Program-made: the position numbers and the translations under genes
Part shown: positions 19,310 through 27,842 of the stretch, one piece after another
Layout: each line of letters begins with the position of its first letter
Position numbering within the stretch: position 1 is the first letter of the stretch
Source: Paenibacillus sp. FJAT-26967
GTDB taxonomy: Bacteria > Bacillota > Bacilli > Paenibacillales > NBRC-103111
Direction of reading: 5' to 3'
NCBI RefSeq assembly: GCF_001541095.1
Contig: NZ_LMXH01000006.1
Coordinates: 1-64,000 of the forward strand
Length of the DNA stretch: 64,000 nt
Notes under the pieces: model-generated
Seen by the model: the letters and a program-made list of their open reading frames with translations, nothing else
Told to the model about the DNA's origin: nothing
Databases searched by the model: none

Positions 19310-21646
19310 TTACTTCTTCTTCCCCGGCTCATACTCGGCAACGATGAGTACGTCCATGCTCCTCGCCCCGCGCAGAATCCGCTTCACGATAGAACCGTGG
19401 CAGAGCCGCTCCCACAGCGATTCATGCGCCTGGCCGATGATGAGCTGCGTCGCCCGGACATCCAGCGCGCGGGCCAGCAGTCCTCCTGCCGCCTGCCGCC
19501 TCCCGGCGGCTTCCAGCACTTCGAAGCGGCCTCCGAGCCGCTCCGTCAGCGTGCGCAGGGCATCGATCCGCGTCTGCGCATCCGTATCTGCGGCTTGCTC
19601 GGCGCTGATGTACGCGACATGCCACTGCGCCTTCAGCCGGTAAGCGATGCGGAAGCCGCGCCGGATGATCCGCTCCGCGTGCTTGTTCAGCTTCACGCAG
19701 ACGAAGATGGATTCCTGGCGGCGCCACGGACCGCGCAGAGAATCCATACGCTCCCATGCCTCCAGGCGCTCGTCGACGTCATCCGCGATTTCGCGCAGCG
19801 CAAGCTCGCGGAGGGCGATCAGATTTACGGTTTTGAAAAAGTTGCCCAGCGCCTGGTCCACTTTGTCCATTCCGTAAATCTTGCCGTCTCTCATCCGCTG
19901 CTGAAGCGTCTGCGGCGTCACGTCGATCAGCTCGACCTCGTCCGCGAGCCGCAGGATGCTGTCCGGTACGGTTTCCCGGACACGCACGCCCGTCAGCTGC
20001 TCTACCGCATCGTTCAGGCTCTCCAGATGCTGGACATTGACGGTCGAAATGACGGAGATGCCCGCATTCAGCAGATCCAGTACATCGGAGTAGCGTTTCT
20101 TGTGCTTGCTGCCGGGCATGTTCGTGTGAGCCAGCTCATCGACCAGGACAACCTCCGGCAGGCGCCGGATGATCGCCTGCGTATCCATTTCCTGAAGTGC
20201 GGTCCCTCTATAATTCATGATGCTGCGCGGAATAATCTCCAGCTCCCCGATCTGGGCTGCCGTTTCCTTGCGTCCATGCAGCTCCAGCAGACCGATGACG
20301 ACATCAATCTTCCGCTTGAGGAGATCATTGCCTTCGCGCAGCATCATGTACGTCTTGCCCACTCCCGGGGCGGCTCCGATGTACACCTTGAACTTCCCTC
20401 GTCTCACGCGTTCAATCTGGAGCTGCTTCTCTTGTCCGCTCGGCCTGCGGTACCGTTCACTGTCCTTCTGGATCGGGGCCTTGTGCCTGGCCGGCAGAAT
20501 ACGTTCCCCGTCCACCTCCGCTCGGTCTGCAACGACGAACAGATCAATCCCCTGCATCCGGCTTACGAGGTCGTTCAGTACGGAGCCCTGCCAGAACTCC
20601 TGCCAGCGGCTGTGCTTCGAATGGCCGGCAACGATCCGGGTCACCTTCTGCTCCAGACCGTAACGCAGCAAAGCAACCCCCAGGCGGCGCCGGCCGGGGA
20701 AAGGCAGCTCTTCGAAGCGTCCCCCCACCTTCTCGACAAGTTTGACGATAGACCGCCGGAACGCCGCCGCTTCTTTGGACAGCTCCTTATTCGGGTTCTT
20801 AAATGAAACAACAAGGAGATCGCCATTCAGGCGATCTGCAATCTGCTGGCCTCTGCGGACATAAATAGAGCCGTTCCAGTGGTACTGGGTGGAAACTAAT
20901 ATCCGCTCATCCGCACCGGAGGGACCTACAAGCCCCATTTCTCCCCGGTGCTTCTCCAGCGAATCGTTCACTCCTTCGGCTACGAGCCTCAGTGCCAGTT
21001 CCCGGAGCACGCCGATGTTGCCGCGCTCCAGAACTTTGCGCTCCTGTTCCCTGCAGCCGTTCATACTTCCTTCTTCGAGCCGTTTCAGAATCGTTTCGGG
21101 CGATGCGTCAATGAGCCGCACCTCATCGGCAAGCTCCAGCGTATCGGAGGGCACGGTATTCTCGACCGTGATGCCGGCAAGCCTCAGCGCAGGTTCCCGG
21201 ACACCCTCCAGCTCATAGACATTAATAGTCGTGATGACGCTGATTCCTTTGCTGAGCAGAAAATGAATATCGTCCAGCCGGGTCTTGTTCAGGGCGCCGG
21301 GCCGGTTGCGGTGCGCCAGTCCGTCGAAGAGAACCACTTCGGCATTGCGGTCCACCAGCTCCTGCAGCGGAAGATCCTGCTGCCGGACACCGTCTTTCTC
21401 CCAGCCGATACTCGGGATTTCTTCCAGCCCGGATGCCTGCTCAGCCGTTTCAGGGCGCCCCTCCATCGACACGGCGCAAATCACCACATCAATTCCCTGC
21501 TGCTTGAGAGACTGGCCTTCCCGCAGCATGTGATACGTCTTGCCGGACCCGCTGACGGCACCGATATAGACTTTCAGTCTTCCCCGGTGAATATCGGAAA
21601 TCGACAACAGAATTTCATCGGGCGTTTTTCTACGGAAACTCTCCAT
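19310..21646 (-). CDS. Tandem KdpD sensor-module protein lacking a kinase
   Basis: A 778-residue protein of two KdpD N-terminal units. Each has a P-loop domain followed by a universal-stress-protein (USP) domain. Unit 2 (about residues 410-778) is canonical: GAAPGVGKTYMML, VVLVDELAHTNMPG and STVNVQHLESLNDAVEQLTG. Unit 1 (about 20-400) keeps the P-loop (GAVSGSGKTYHML) but has VVLFDGLAHRNRPG, losing the acidic residue, and INVYELEGV. There are no transmembrane helices and no histidine-kinase motifs, both present in full KdpD. The USP segments (ILVSTQYHWNGS and IFVCVKLNKHAE) lack an obvious serine-rich c-di-AMP motif. It lies 37 bases after kdpC in the operon. Short, kinase-less KdpD proteins are known in some cyanobacteria; the duplication is the unusual point. 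Confidence 0.9.
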   Translation of the reverse strand: MESFRRKTPDEILLSISDIHRGRLKVYIGAVSGSGKTYHMLREGQSLKQQGIDVVICAVSMEGRPETAEQASGLEEIPSIGWEKDGVRQQDLPLQELVDRNAEVVLFDGLAHRNRPGALNKTRLDDIHFLLSKGISVITTINVYELEGVREPALRLAGITVENTVPSDTLELADEVRLIDASPETILKRLEEGSMNGCREQERKVLERGNIGVLRELALRLVAEGVNDSLEKHRGEMGLVGPSGADERILVSTQYHWNGSIYVRRGQQIADRLNGDLLVVSFKNPNKELSKEAAAFRRSIVKLVEKVGGRFEELPFPGRRRLGVALLRYGLEQKVTRIVAGHSKHSRWQEFWQGSVLNDLVSRMQGIDLFVVADRAEVDGERILPARHKAPIQKDSERYRRPSGQEKQLQIERVRRGKFKVYIGAAPGVGKTYMMLREGNDLLKRKIDVVIGLLELHGRKETAAQIGELEIIPRSIMNYRGTALQEMDTQAIIRRLPEVVLVDELAHTNMPGSKHKKRYSDVLDLLNAGISVISTVNVQHLESLNDAVEQLTGVRVRETVPDSILRLADEVELIDVTPQTLQQRMRDGKIYGMDKVDQALGNFFKTVNLIALRELALREIADDVDERLEAWERMDSLRGPWRRQESIFVCVKLNKHAERIIRRGFRIAYRLKAQWHVAYISAEQAADTDAQTRIDALRTLTERLGGRFEVLEAAGRRQAAGGLLARALDVRATQLIIGQAHESLWERLCHGSIVKRILRGARSMDVLIVAEYEPGKKK

Positions 21647-21683
21647 GGAGCAGCTCCTTCCGTGATTTCAGCAAGCGGATATC

Positions 21684-22298
21684 TTACTTCGACAGCTTCT
21701 GAAGATCGATATTCAGCTCCAGCACATTCACACGAGGCTCACCGAAGAGGCCCAGGTCACGGCCCTCCGTATGTTTCTGCACCAATTCCTGTAATTGCGA
21801 TGCCGTCAGTCCTGTTTCTTTACTGATCCGCGGAATTTGAACTTCGGCCGACTCCGGTGAAATATGCGGGTCCAGACCCGAAGCGGAGTTCGTGATAAGA
21901 CTGAGCGGAAGCTTATTTACGGAAACTTCCGGATTTTCTTTCTTCCAGGCTTCGACGGATTCCTGCGTACGCTTATGCATATCCGGATTAGACGGTGCAT
22001 AGTTGTTCGAGCCGGAGGCTTCCGCCTTATATTCTATAGAAGAAACACGACCGTGGAACAAGCCGGGGCTGGTAAACTGCTGGCCGATATTCTCCGAGCC
22101 TATAATTTGACCCTGCTCGTTCTTAATGACGCTGCCGTCTGCCTGCTTCGGAAAAATAACTTGAGCCGCGCCAGTACTGACGAGCGGATAAATAATCCCG
22201 CACAAGACGATGAATATAACGGAGATCCGGATCGAAATCGATAAGGCTGATCCCGTCCACTCCTCCTCTTCTTTATCCTTCAACGCACCTGTATTCAT
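21684..22298 (-). CDS. kdpC: Potassium-transporting ATPase subunit C
   Basis: A 204-residue subunit with one N-terminal transmembrane helix (about residues 18-42) and a soluble extracellular-facing domain. It carries the KdpC signatures [18 protein letters not shown] and [21 protein letters not shown]. It assists the KdpA/KdpB pump during the transport cycle. The gap to kdpB is 116 bases, and that stretch shows no separate signal. Confidence 0.96.
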   Translation of the reverse strand: MNTGALKDKEEEEWTGSALSISIRISVIFIVLCGIIYPLVSTGAAQVIFPKQADGSVIKNEQGQIIGSENIGQQFTSPGLFHGRVSSIEYKAEASGSNNYAPSNPDMHKRTQESVEAWKKENPEVSVNKLPLSLITNSASGLDPHISPESAEVQIPRISKETGLTASQLQELVQKHTEGRDLGLFGEPRVNVLELNIDLQKLSK

Positions 22299-22414
22299 AC
22301 CTTTTCATCCCTCTCTACATGGAGCCGGCAGCTGCTTTGCTTCCTGAACGGCCGGCTTTTTCCTGACTTGCTTTGAATTTATTTCTTCTATATATAGTCC
22401 TATAGCCGCTGCTG

Positions 22415-24463
22415 TTAAATAAATAGATGAACGAACAGATCGATGACCTTGATGCCGATAAAAGGAGCTACAACTCCTCCCAGGCCGTAGATGAACAGAT
22501 TCCGGCTCAGAAGCTTCTGAGAGCTCATCGGGCGGTACGCCACACCCTTCATAGCCAGCGGAATCAGAAGCGGAATGATGATCGCGTTAAAGATAAGAGC
22601 CGACAATATCGCTGACAGGGGTGAGCCAAGCGCCATAATGTTCAGCGCATCCATCTCCGGAATAGCCACCATGAACATAGCCGGAATAATGGCAAAATAT
22701 TTGGCGATGTCATTGGCAATCGAGAACGTCGTAAGTGCACCGCGTGTCATCAGCAGCTGCTTGCCGATCCCGACTACTTCGATGATCTTCGAAGGATCGG
22801 AGTCGAGATCAACCATGTTGGCCGCTTCCTTCGCAGCGATGGTTCCGCTGTTCATAGCCAGGCCTACATCGGCCTGGGCCAGTGCAGGGGCGTCATTCGT
22901 GCCGTCGCCTGTCATCGCGACAAGCTTACCGGCTGCCTGCTCTTTACGGATGACCGCGATCTTGTCTTCCGGCTTGCTCTCCGCGATAAAATCGTCCACT
23001 CCGGCTTCACGGGCAATCGTTGCCGCCGTGAGCGGATTGTCGCCGGTACACATGATGGTTTTGATCCCCATTTTGCGCAGAGTATCAAATCGTTCCTTCA
23101 TTCCCGGCTTCACCGTATCCTTCAAATAAATAAGTCCGTATATGTGTCCGTCCACCGCCACTGCAAGCGGTGTCCCGCCTTCGGAGGCAATAGTGTCGCC
23201 GCTTGCCTTCAAACCCGCAGGAACGGTGCCGCCCTGCTCCTGGGCCCATTGGATCACGGCGTCTACAGCGCCTTTGCGGACTCTGCGGCCGTCTGTGAGA
23301 TTGATCCCGCTCATCCGGGTCTCGGCCTTGAACTCGATGAATTCTCCGCCTGCCGCCAAAGCGGCGTCATAAGGAAGATGATCTTTCTTCATAAGTTCAA
23401 GTACAGAACGGCCTTCCGGCGTCTCATCTTTCACGGAGCTTATTGCAGCCCAGGCCGCCAGTTCCGACAGAGAAGCAGCTCCTACAGGAACGAACTCGCT
23501 TGCCATCCGGTTACCGAACGTAATCGTACCCGTTTTATCCAGGATGATCGTGTTAATATCCCCGGCAGCTTCCACTGCTTTACCTGACATCGCAAGCACA
23601 TTAAACTGCGTCACCCGGTCCATGCCCGCAATACCGATGGCAGACAGCAGTCCGCCGATGGTAGTCGGAATCAGACATACCAGCAAAGCGATCATAACGG
23701 CGACATCAAGCTCCACTCCGACAAAACCTGCGATCGGCCCAAGCGTAACAACGACGATCAGGAAAATAAGCGTCAGTGTCGTTAATAGAATGTTCAGGGC
23801 GATTTCGTTAGGTGTTTTTTGCCGGGACGCACCTTCGACGAGAGAGATCATCCGGTCGATGAACGACTCGCCCGGGTCACTCGTAATGCGGACCTTAATC
23901 GAATCGCTCACGACCCGCGTACCGCCTGTAACCGAATTGAAGTCGCCGCCCGTTTCTTTGATAACGGGTGCCGATTCCCCTGTAATAGCCGATTCGTCAA
24001 CGGAAGCTAACCCTTCAATGACTTCCCCGTCGCCAGGGATCATTTCCCCCTGGGAAACCTTCACGATGTCTCCTTTGCGGAGCTCGGTGGAAGGTACCAC
24101 TTTGATTCCGCCGCCCGTTAACTTGTTCGCCGTAATTTCCTGTTTGGATTTCTTGAGCGAATCCGCCTGCGCTTTCCCCCGGCCCTCAGCAAGTGCTTCC
24201 GCGAAATTCGCAAACAATACCGTGAAGAGAAGAATCAGGAACACAGTGAAGTTAAACCCGACTTTATCTTCTGTACCGAAATATCCCGGCATAACCGTCA
24301 TCAGCAGCACGATGAAGGTGCCAATCTCCACAACGAACATGACAGGATTCTTCATCATCGTTACCGGATTTAATTTAATGAAGCTTTGAATCAGCGCCTG
24401 ATTTAGAATTGCGCTGCTTAGCATCGATTTTCTTTTTAATTGAGAAGAAGCATTTGAGCTCAT
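22415..24463 (-). CDS. kdpB: Potassium-transporting ATPase ATP-binding subunit
   Basis: A 682-residue P-type ATPase subunit driving high-affinity K+ uptake. It has the phosphorylated aspartate in DKTGTIT, the actuator motif [11 protein letters not shown], the hinge [18 protein letters not shown] and about seven transmembrane helices. Length is normal. It is 21 bases from kdpA. Confidence 0.98.
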   Translation of the reverse strand: MSSNASSQLKRKSMLSSAILNQALIQSFIKLNPVTMMKNPVMFVVEIGTFIVLLMTVMPGYFGTEDKVGFNFTVFLILLFTVLFANFAEALAEGRGKAQADSLKKSKQEITANKLTGGGIKVVPSTELRKGDIVKVSQGEMIPGDGEVIEGLASVDESAITGESAPVIKETGGDFNSVTGGTRVVSDSIKVRITSDPGESFIDRMISLVEGASRQKTPNEIALNILLTTLTLIFLIVVVTLGPIAGFVGVELDVAVMIALLVCLIPTTIGGLLSAIGIAGMDRVTQFNVLAMSGKAVEAAGDINTIILDKTGTITFGNRMASEFVPVGAASLSELAAWAAISSVKDETPEGRSVLELMKKDHLPYDAALAAGGEFIEFKAETRMSGINLTDGRRVRKGAVDAVIQWAQEQGGTVPAGLKASGDTIASEGGTPLAVAVDGHIYGLIYLKDTVKPGMKERFDTLRKMGIKTIMCTGDNPLTAATIAREAGVDDFIAESKPEDKIAVIRKEQAAGKLVAMTGDGTNDAPALAQADVGLAMNSGTIAAKEAANMVDLDSDPSKIIEVVGIGKQLLMTRGALTTFSIANDIAKYFAIIPAMFMVAIPEMDALNIMALGSPLSAILSALIFNAIIIPLLIPLAMKGVAYRPMSSQKLLSRNLFIYGLGGVVAPFIGIKVIDLFVHLFI

Positions 24464-24484
24464 CCTTGTTCACCCCATCGTTTC

Positions 24485-26164
24485 TTAACGCAATGTTAAA
24501 TATTCGGCTACGGGACCCAGCACCAGAACGGGCAGGAATGTCAGCGCCCCAATAATGATTACCGTGCCGATCACAATTCCCGCGAAGAGCATATTATCCG
24601 TACGGAAGGTTCCGATCGTCTCGGGCACCCATTGTTTGCGTACCAGTGAACCGGCCACGCCAAGCAGTGCAATAATGGATACATAGCGGCCGAGCAGCAT
24701 CACGATCCCCGTCGTAATGTTCCAGAACGGTGTATTGTCGGCCAAGCCTTCAAATCCGGAGCCGTTGTTGGCTGCAGAAGACGTATACTCGTAGAGCACC
24801 TGGCTGATGCCGTGGAAGCCCGGGTTGGTAACCGCGCTCCGGCCGAGATCCGTCATCAGTGCCAGCGCCGTCGGACCGAGAATAATTAGCGGATGGGCCA
24901 GAATCGCGATGGCAATCAGCTTCATCTCGCGGGACTCGATCTTGCGTCCCAGAAATTCCGGGGTACGTCCGACCATCAATCCGGCCAGGAACACGGCGAG
25001 TATCGCATACATGAGCATATTGACAAGCCCGACCCCGTCGCCGCCGAACACGGTGTTCAACATCATTTCGACCAGCGGAACCATGCCTCCGAGTGGAGTC
25101 AGCGTATCGTGCATATTGTTGACCGTCCCTGTCGTTGCCGCTGTAGTCACAGCCGTGAAGAGAGCGGACTGCGCAATACCGAAGCGCACTTCCTTGCCTT
25201 CCATGCTGCCTTGGGCGGATTCTACTCCCATTGAGTTCAGCACGGGATTGCCAGCCTTCTCCGAGAAGAACGCCACCGATAGGAATACTAGGAATAATAG
25301 CAGCATAGCGCTGAAAATAACCCATCCCTGCTTCTGATTCTTCGCAAACCTGCCATACGTATAGGTTAAAGAAGCCGGGATACACCACATGGACAAGATT
25401 TCAATCACATTCGTAAGCGGGCTCGGATTCTCGAACGGATGTGCGGAGTTAACTCCAAAGAATCCGCCCCCGTTGGTCCCGAGGTGCTTAATCGATACAA
25501 GAGAAGCCACCGGACCCACCGCGATTTGCTGCTCTGTCCCTTCAACCGTTTGGGCTGTAATCGTCGCATCGAAAGTCTGCGGAACTTTCAGGCCGACCAG
25601 CACCAGCATAACGATCAGTGCAAGGGGCAGCAGCAGACGCGTGTGCCCTTTTACAAAATCTACGAAAAAGTTGCCGAGTGAATGACCCTTCGAGGTCAAC
25701 CCGCGGATAAACGCAATGGCAACCACGATGCCTGTCACCGCCGAGGTGAACATCATCATCATGATGACAGCCATTTGGGCGAAGTAGGATAAGCCCGTCT
25801 CACCGCTGTAATGCTGCAGGTTCGTATTGGTCATAAAACTGATAATCGTATTAAAGGACAAGGTCGCTTCCATATTGTCAATTCCATTCGGATTAAGGGG
25901 AAGGACCTTTTGCGTACGCAGAATCAAATACCCCGCAGCTACCAGTACGATATTGGTCAAAACCAGGCTGCCGGCGTATTTTTTCCAGGTCATCCCGCTT
26001 TGATTACGAATACCGGCCAGCTTGTAAATCGGTTTCTCTATCCAGCCAAACCATTGATCCGTCCGGTTCGGCTGATTAGAGAAGATATGGTAGATATAAG
26101 TTCCAAGCGGCTTTACCAGCAGGCAGAGCACGCCAATAACAATTAAGATCTGTAAGATTTCCAT
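24485..26164 (-). CDS. kdpA: Potassium-transporting ATPase K+-channel-like subunit
   Basis: A 559-residue membrane protein with about ten helices, related to KtrB/TrkH channels. One selectivity-filter segment is visible in GTNGGGFFGVNSAHPFENP, and related filter loops include NTNLQHYSGETGLSY and AANNGSGFEGL. It selects K+ and hands it to KdpB. It follows kdpF by 39 bases. Confidence 0.97.
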   Translation of the reverse strand: MEILQILIVIGVLCLLVKPLGTYIYHIFSNQPNRTDQWFGWIEKPIYKLAGIRNQSGMTWKKYAGSLVLTNIVLVAAGYLILRTQKVLPLNPNGIDNMEATLSFNTIISFMTNTNLQHYSGETGLSYFAQMAVIMMMMFTSAVTGIVVAIAFIRGLTSKGHSLGNFFVDFVKGHTRLLLPLALIVMLVLVGLKVPQTFDATITAQTVEGTEQQIAVGPVASLVSIKHLGTNGGGFFGVNSAHPFENPSPLTNVIEILSMWCIPASLTYTYGRFAKNQKQGWVIFSAMLLLFLVFLSVAFFSEKAGNPVLNSMGVESAQGSMEGKEVRFGIAQSALFTAVTTAATTGTVNNMHDTLTPLGGMVPLVEMMLNTVFGGDGVGLVNMLMYAILAVFLAGLMVGRTPEFLGRKIESREMKLIAIAILAHPLIILGPTALALMTDLGRSAVTNPGFHGISQVLYEYTSSAANNGSGFEGLADNTPFWNITTGIVMLLGRYVSIIALLGVAGSLVRKQWVPETIGTFRTDNMLFAGIVIGTVIIIGALTFLPVLVLGPVAEYLTLR

Positions 26165-26203
26165 GGAAACAATTCCTCCTCAAACAACATCGCGCTTAGC
26201 CAT

Positions 26204-26281
26204 CTAAAATTTTTCCGGATTAATCAAGGCATAGATCAAATAAACAAATAAAGCGGCGGCAAAAATAACAACAATAGTCAT
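26204..26281 (-). CDS. kdpF: KdpF small membrane subunit
   Basis: A 25-residue peptide, MTIVVIFAAALFVYLIYALI then NPEKF. It is one transmembrane helix with the NPEKF end typical of KdpF, which stabilises the KdpABC complex. The start overlaps the stop of the preceding small ORF (TTATGA), which implies translational coupling. It sits directly before kdpA, its usual place. Confidence 0.9.
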   Translation of the reverse strand: MTIVVIFAAALFVYLIYALINPEKF

Positions 26282-26388
26282 AAACGCTCGCCTCCCGAGT
26301 TTCGTACAACCCGGCCGCACCAGACCAGAAATCCATAAAACATCATATATATAGCACCCAGTAACAGGATCATATAGAGATCATTCAT
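26278..26388 (-). CDS. 36-residue membrane peptide upstream of kdpF
   Basis: ATG at 26388 follows an AAAGGAG site at about 9 bases. The product is a single hydrophobic helix (LYMILLLGAIYMMFYGFLVW) with a positively charged tail (CGRVVRNSGGERL). Its TGA overlaps the kdpF ATG. Position, ribosome site and coupling argue that it is a real gene. It could be an accessory Kdp peptide, or serve only to couple translation of kdpF; its function is unknown. Confidence 0.65.
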   Translation of the reverse strand: MNDLYMILLLGAIYMMFYGFLVWCGRVVRNSGGERL

Positions 26389-26430
26389 GCTCTCGACTCC
26401 TTTTTTTCACATCAATCGCTCTGATTAAGT

Positions 26431-26856
26431 TCAGCCTACCGGTCGTTCGGAACGAAGGAGGAAAGAGACCTGGTCCTTGTTCGTATGCACCACATGATCG
26501 GCGCCCAGCGCTTTATAGATCAGCCGGGGTGTCGGATTCGTCTTCACGACCACAATGTTCCCGGTAGTCCAGCTTCGGACCATCTGCAAATATCTGCAGC
26601 ATAAAGTCAGACTGTCTTCGAACAAGTAGACGTCTCCAATCGGCAGCTCGGGAACTTCCCAAGCCTCGTGGTGGACGGTATCGACCTCGATGATATGCTT
26701 GGCGCCAAGCTGCTTCATCCGCTGCTTCTCTACCGAGTTGTTCACCAGCACAGCAAAGGGCCGCTGATAGATGTGCAGCAGTTTCACGAAATTTTCTCCG
26801 ATTACGCACGGAGCGGCGACAAGTGTATACATAATTAGTTCCGATTGGTGTTCCAT
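26431..26856 (-). CDS. Rossmann-like protein at the head of the kdp operon
   Basis: A 141-residue protein of unknown family. The first half alternates strands and helices like a TrkA-N/RCK domain: YTLVAAPCVIGENFVKLL, then FAVLVNNSVEKQRMKQLGAK followed by HIIEVD. The glycine-rich GxGxxG turn is absent, so nucleotide binding is doubtful. The frame runs open to 26952, but that part overlaps the riboswitch terminator, so translation must begin downstream of it: ATG 26856 (GGAGAAGG about 17 bases away) or ATG 26832. It is the first gene after the two riboswitches and lies 42 bases before the next small ORF, so it is probably tied to potassium homeostasis. That role is inferred from context only. 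Confidence 0.6.
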   Translation of the reverse strand: MEHQSELIMYTLVAAPCVIGENFVKLLHIYQRPFAVLVNNSVEKQRMKQLGAKHIIEVDTVHHEAWEVPELPIGDVYLFEDSLTLCCRYLQMVRSWTTGNIVVVKTNPTPRLIYKALGADHVVHTNKDQVSFLLRSERPVG

Positions 26857-26891
26857 CTGGCTTATCCGATTCCCTTCTCCTATTTTTAGGC

Positions 26892-26937
26892 AACAAAAAA
26901 GAAGCCTGCGGAAGAGGAACTCTTCACGCGGCTTCTT
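26892..26937 (-). terminator. Expression-platform terminator of the proximal c-di-AMP riboswitch
   Basis: On the minus strand AAGAAGCCGCG-GAAGAG pairs with CTCTTC-CGC-GGCTTCTT and six T follow. It lies between the proximal aptamer and the first gene, as expected for a riboswitch that stops transcription when bound. Confidence 0.85.
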
Positions 26938-26984
26938 GGCAGGCATAGTCAAGTAGACTAGGCCCAGTAGCGCGGTTAGCAGTT

Positions 26985-27156
26985 GCCTCTCTCGTTACGC
27001 TTACGAGGTTAGCTGTCGGATTCGGGCGTGAGAGTCGCCCTACCCTGCAGTGCGGCGGTAAGCCGCTGCAAGGATTCACCCCATGAGTCCGCGGCTGACT
27101 GCCGCTAGTACTCGTTGGTTCCCCCGTTTTCCACGAAATTCCTGGAAATTCAGCGA
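26985..27156 (-). promoter_or_regulatory. c-di-AMP (ydaO-type) riboswitch aptamer, proximal copy
   Basis: Read on the minus strand the conserved blocks occur in order: CGCTGAATTTCC, CGGGGGAACC, GGGGTGAATC, TAGGGCGACTCTC, CCGAATCCGACAGCTAACC and TCGTAAGC. These match the ydaO/yuaA motif, which senses cyclic di-AMP and in Bacillus shuts off potassium-uptake genes when the ligand is high. A terminator follows at 26892. Confidence 0.9.
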
Positions 27157-27212
27157 TACAAAACTTGTATTGGTTTCAAATACATTTAAGCGAGTTTAAC
27201 TAAATCTGAACA

Positions 27213-27246
27213 CAACAAAACCACAGCGAAACGAAGTCCCTGTGGT
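27213..27246 (-). terminator. Expression-platform terminator of the distal c-di-AMP riboswitch
   Basis: On the minus strand ACCACAG pairs with CTGTGGT across a 13-base loop, followed by TTTTGTTGTG. It stands between the two aptamers, so the distal aptamer has its own terminator. Confidence 0.7.
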
Positions 27247-27271
27247 CGATAGCGATCACAAGCTTCTTCAA

Positions 27272-27461
27272 CCCCTCCCGAACTCTTATGCTTACGAGGT
27301 TAGCTGTCGGATTCGGACGGTGAGAGTCGCCCTACTTGCAGCTGCGGTTCCATGGCGGTCCGCCGCTTCAAGATTCACCCCTGCAGATCCTGCCTGGCTC
27401 TCACACCGGACAAGGTACTGCGATGGTTCCCCCGCTTCCCCGGTTTGGGGAAATTCAGCGA
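27272..27461 (-). promoter_or_regulatory. c-di-AMP (ydaO-type) riboswitch aptamer, distal copy
   Basis: A second complete set of ydaO blocks on the minus strand: CGCTGAATTTCCCC, CGGGGGAACC, AGGGGTGAATC, TAGGGCGACTCTCACC, CCGAATCCGACAGCTAACC and TCGTAAGC. It differs from the proximal copy in the variable stems, so it is not a recent exact duplication. It is the first element transcribed from the kdp promoter. Confidence 0.9.
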
Positions 27462-27495
27462 AAGCAAGAAACTGTTTTTTTAATTGATGGAATGA

Positions 27496-27524
27496 ATATT
27501 ACACCTCCGTACAGCCTTTGTAAA
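27496..27524 (-). promoter_or_regulatory. SigA-type promoter of the kdp operon
   Basis: TTTACA (27519-27524) and TAATAT (27496-27501) are spaced by exactly 17 bases on the minus strand. The predicted start near 27490 lies just ahead of the distal riboswitch, giving an untranslated leader of about 630 bases. The remaining divergent gap to cstA (27525-27760) is A/T-rich with no gene seen. Confidence 0.7.
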
Positions 27525-27803
27525 GATATCCGAAATCCGTTTAGAATCAATTTTCAGGCAAAGTTTAACTTTTATGCGCTTACATACTTCTATTGTTGCT
27601 CCTAGCTTAATTTTTCTTCCATTACCTCTCGTTTTTGAAGAAATAGGCTGACGGATTTCCGCTCTCTCTTTCTTTATTTATGAAGTTGAAGCATGGCCTT
27701 CAGACAGAATGAATAGGCATGTATAAATAAGGTAATTCCTTACATATTTTCATCGAAAAAGAAATTTTCTCTTTTCAGAAAGCAAAAAGCTGATATACTA
27801 TCA

Positions 27804-27817
27804 TGTAAGCGTTATCA
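27804..27817 (+). promoter_or_regulatory. cre site (CcpA operator) of cstA
   Basis: TGTAAGCGTTATCA fits the consensus TGWAANCGNTNWCA at every fixed position. It begins five bases after a -10-like TATACT (27794-27799), so bound CcpA would cover the transcription start and repress when preferred sugar is present. Confidence 0.8.
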
Positions 27818-27842
27818 AACAACCCGCAGGGAGGCAGTTATT

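Noticed and set aside
19397-20806. A 469-codon plus-strand frame opposite the tandem KdpD protein
   Set aside because: Arg/Leu-rich with no fold pattern; the minus frame carries clear P-loop and USP motifs.
26857-26952. Upstream extension of the Rossmann-like gene
   Set aside because: It would begin inside or before the riboswitch terminator hairpin; a start downstream of the terminator is more plausible.
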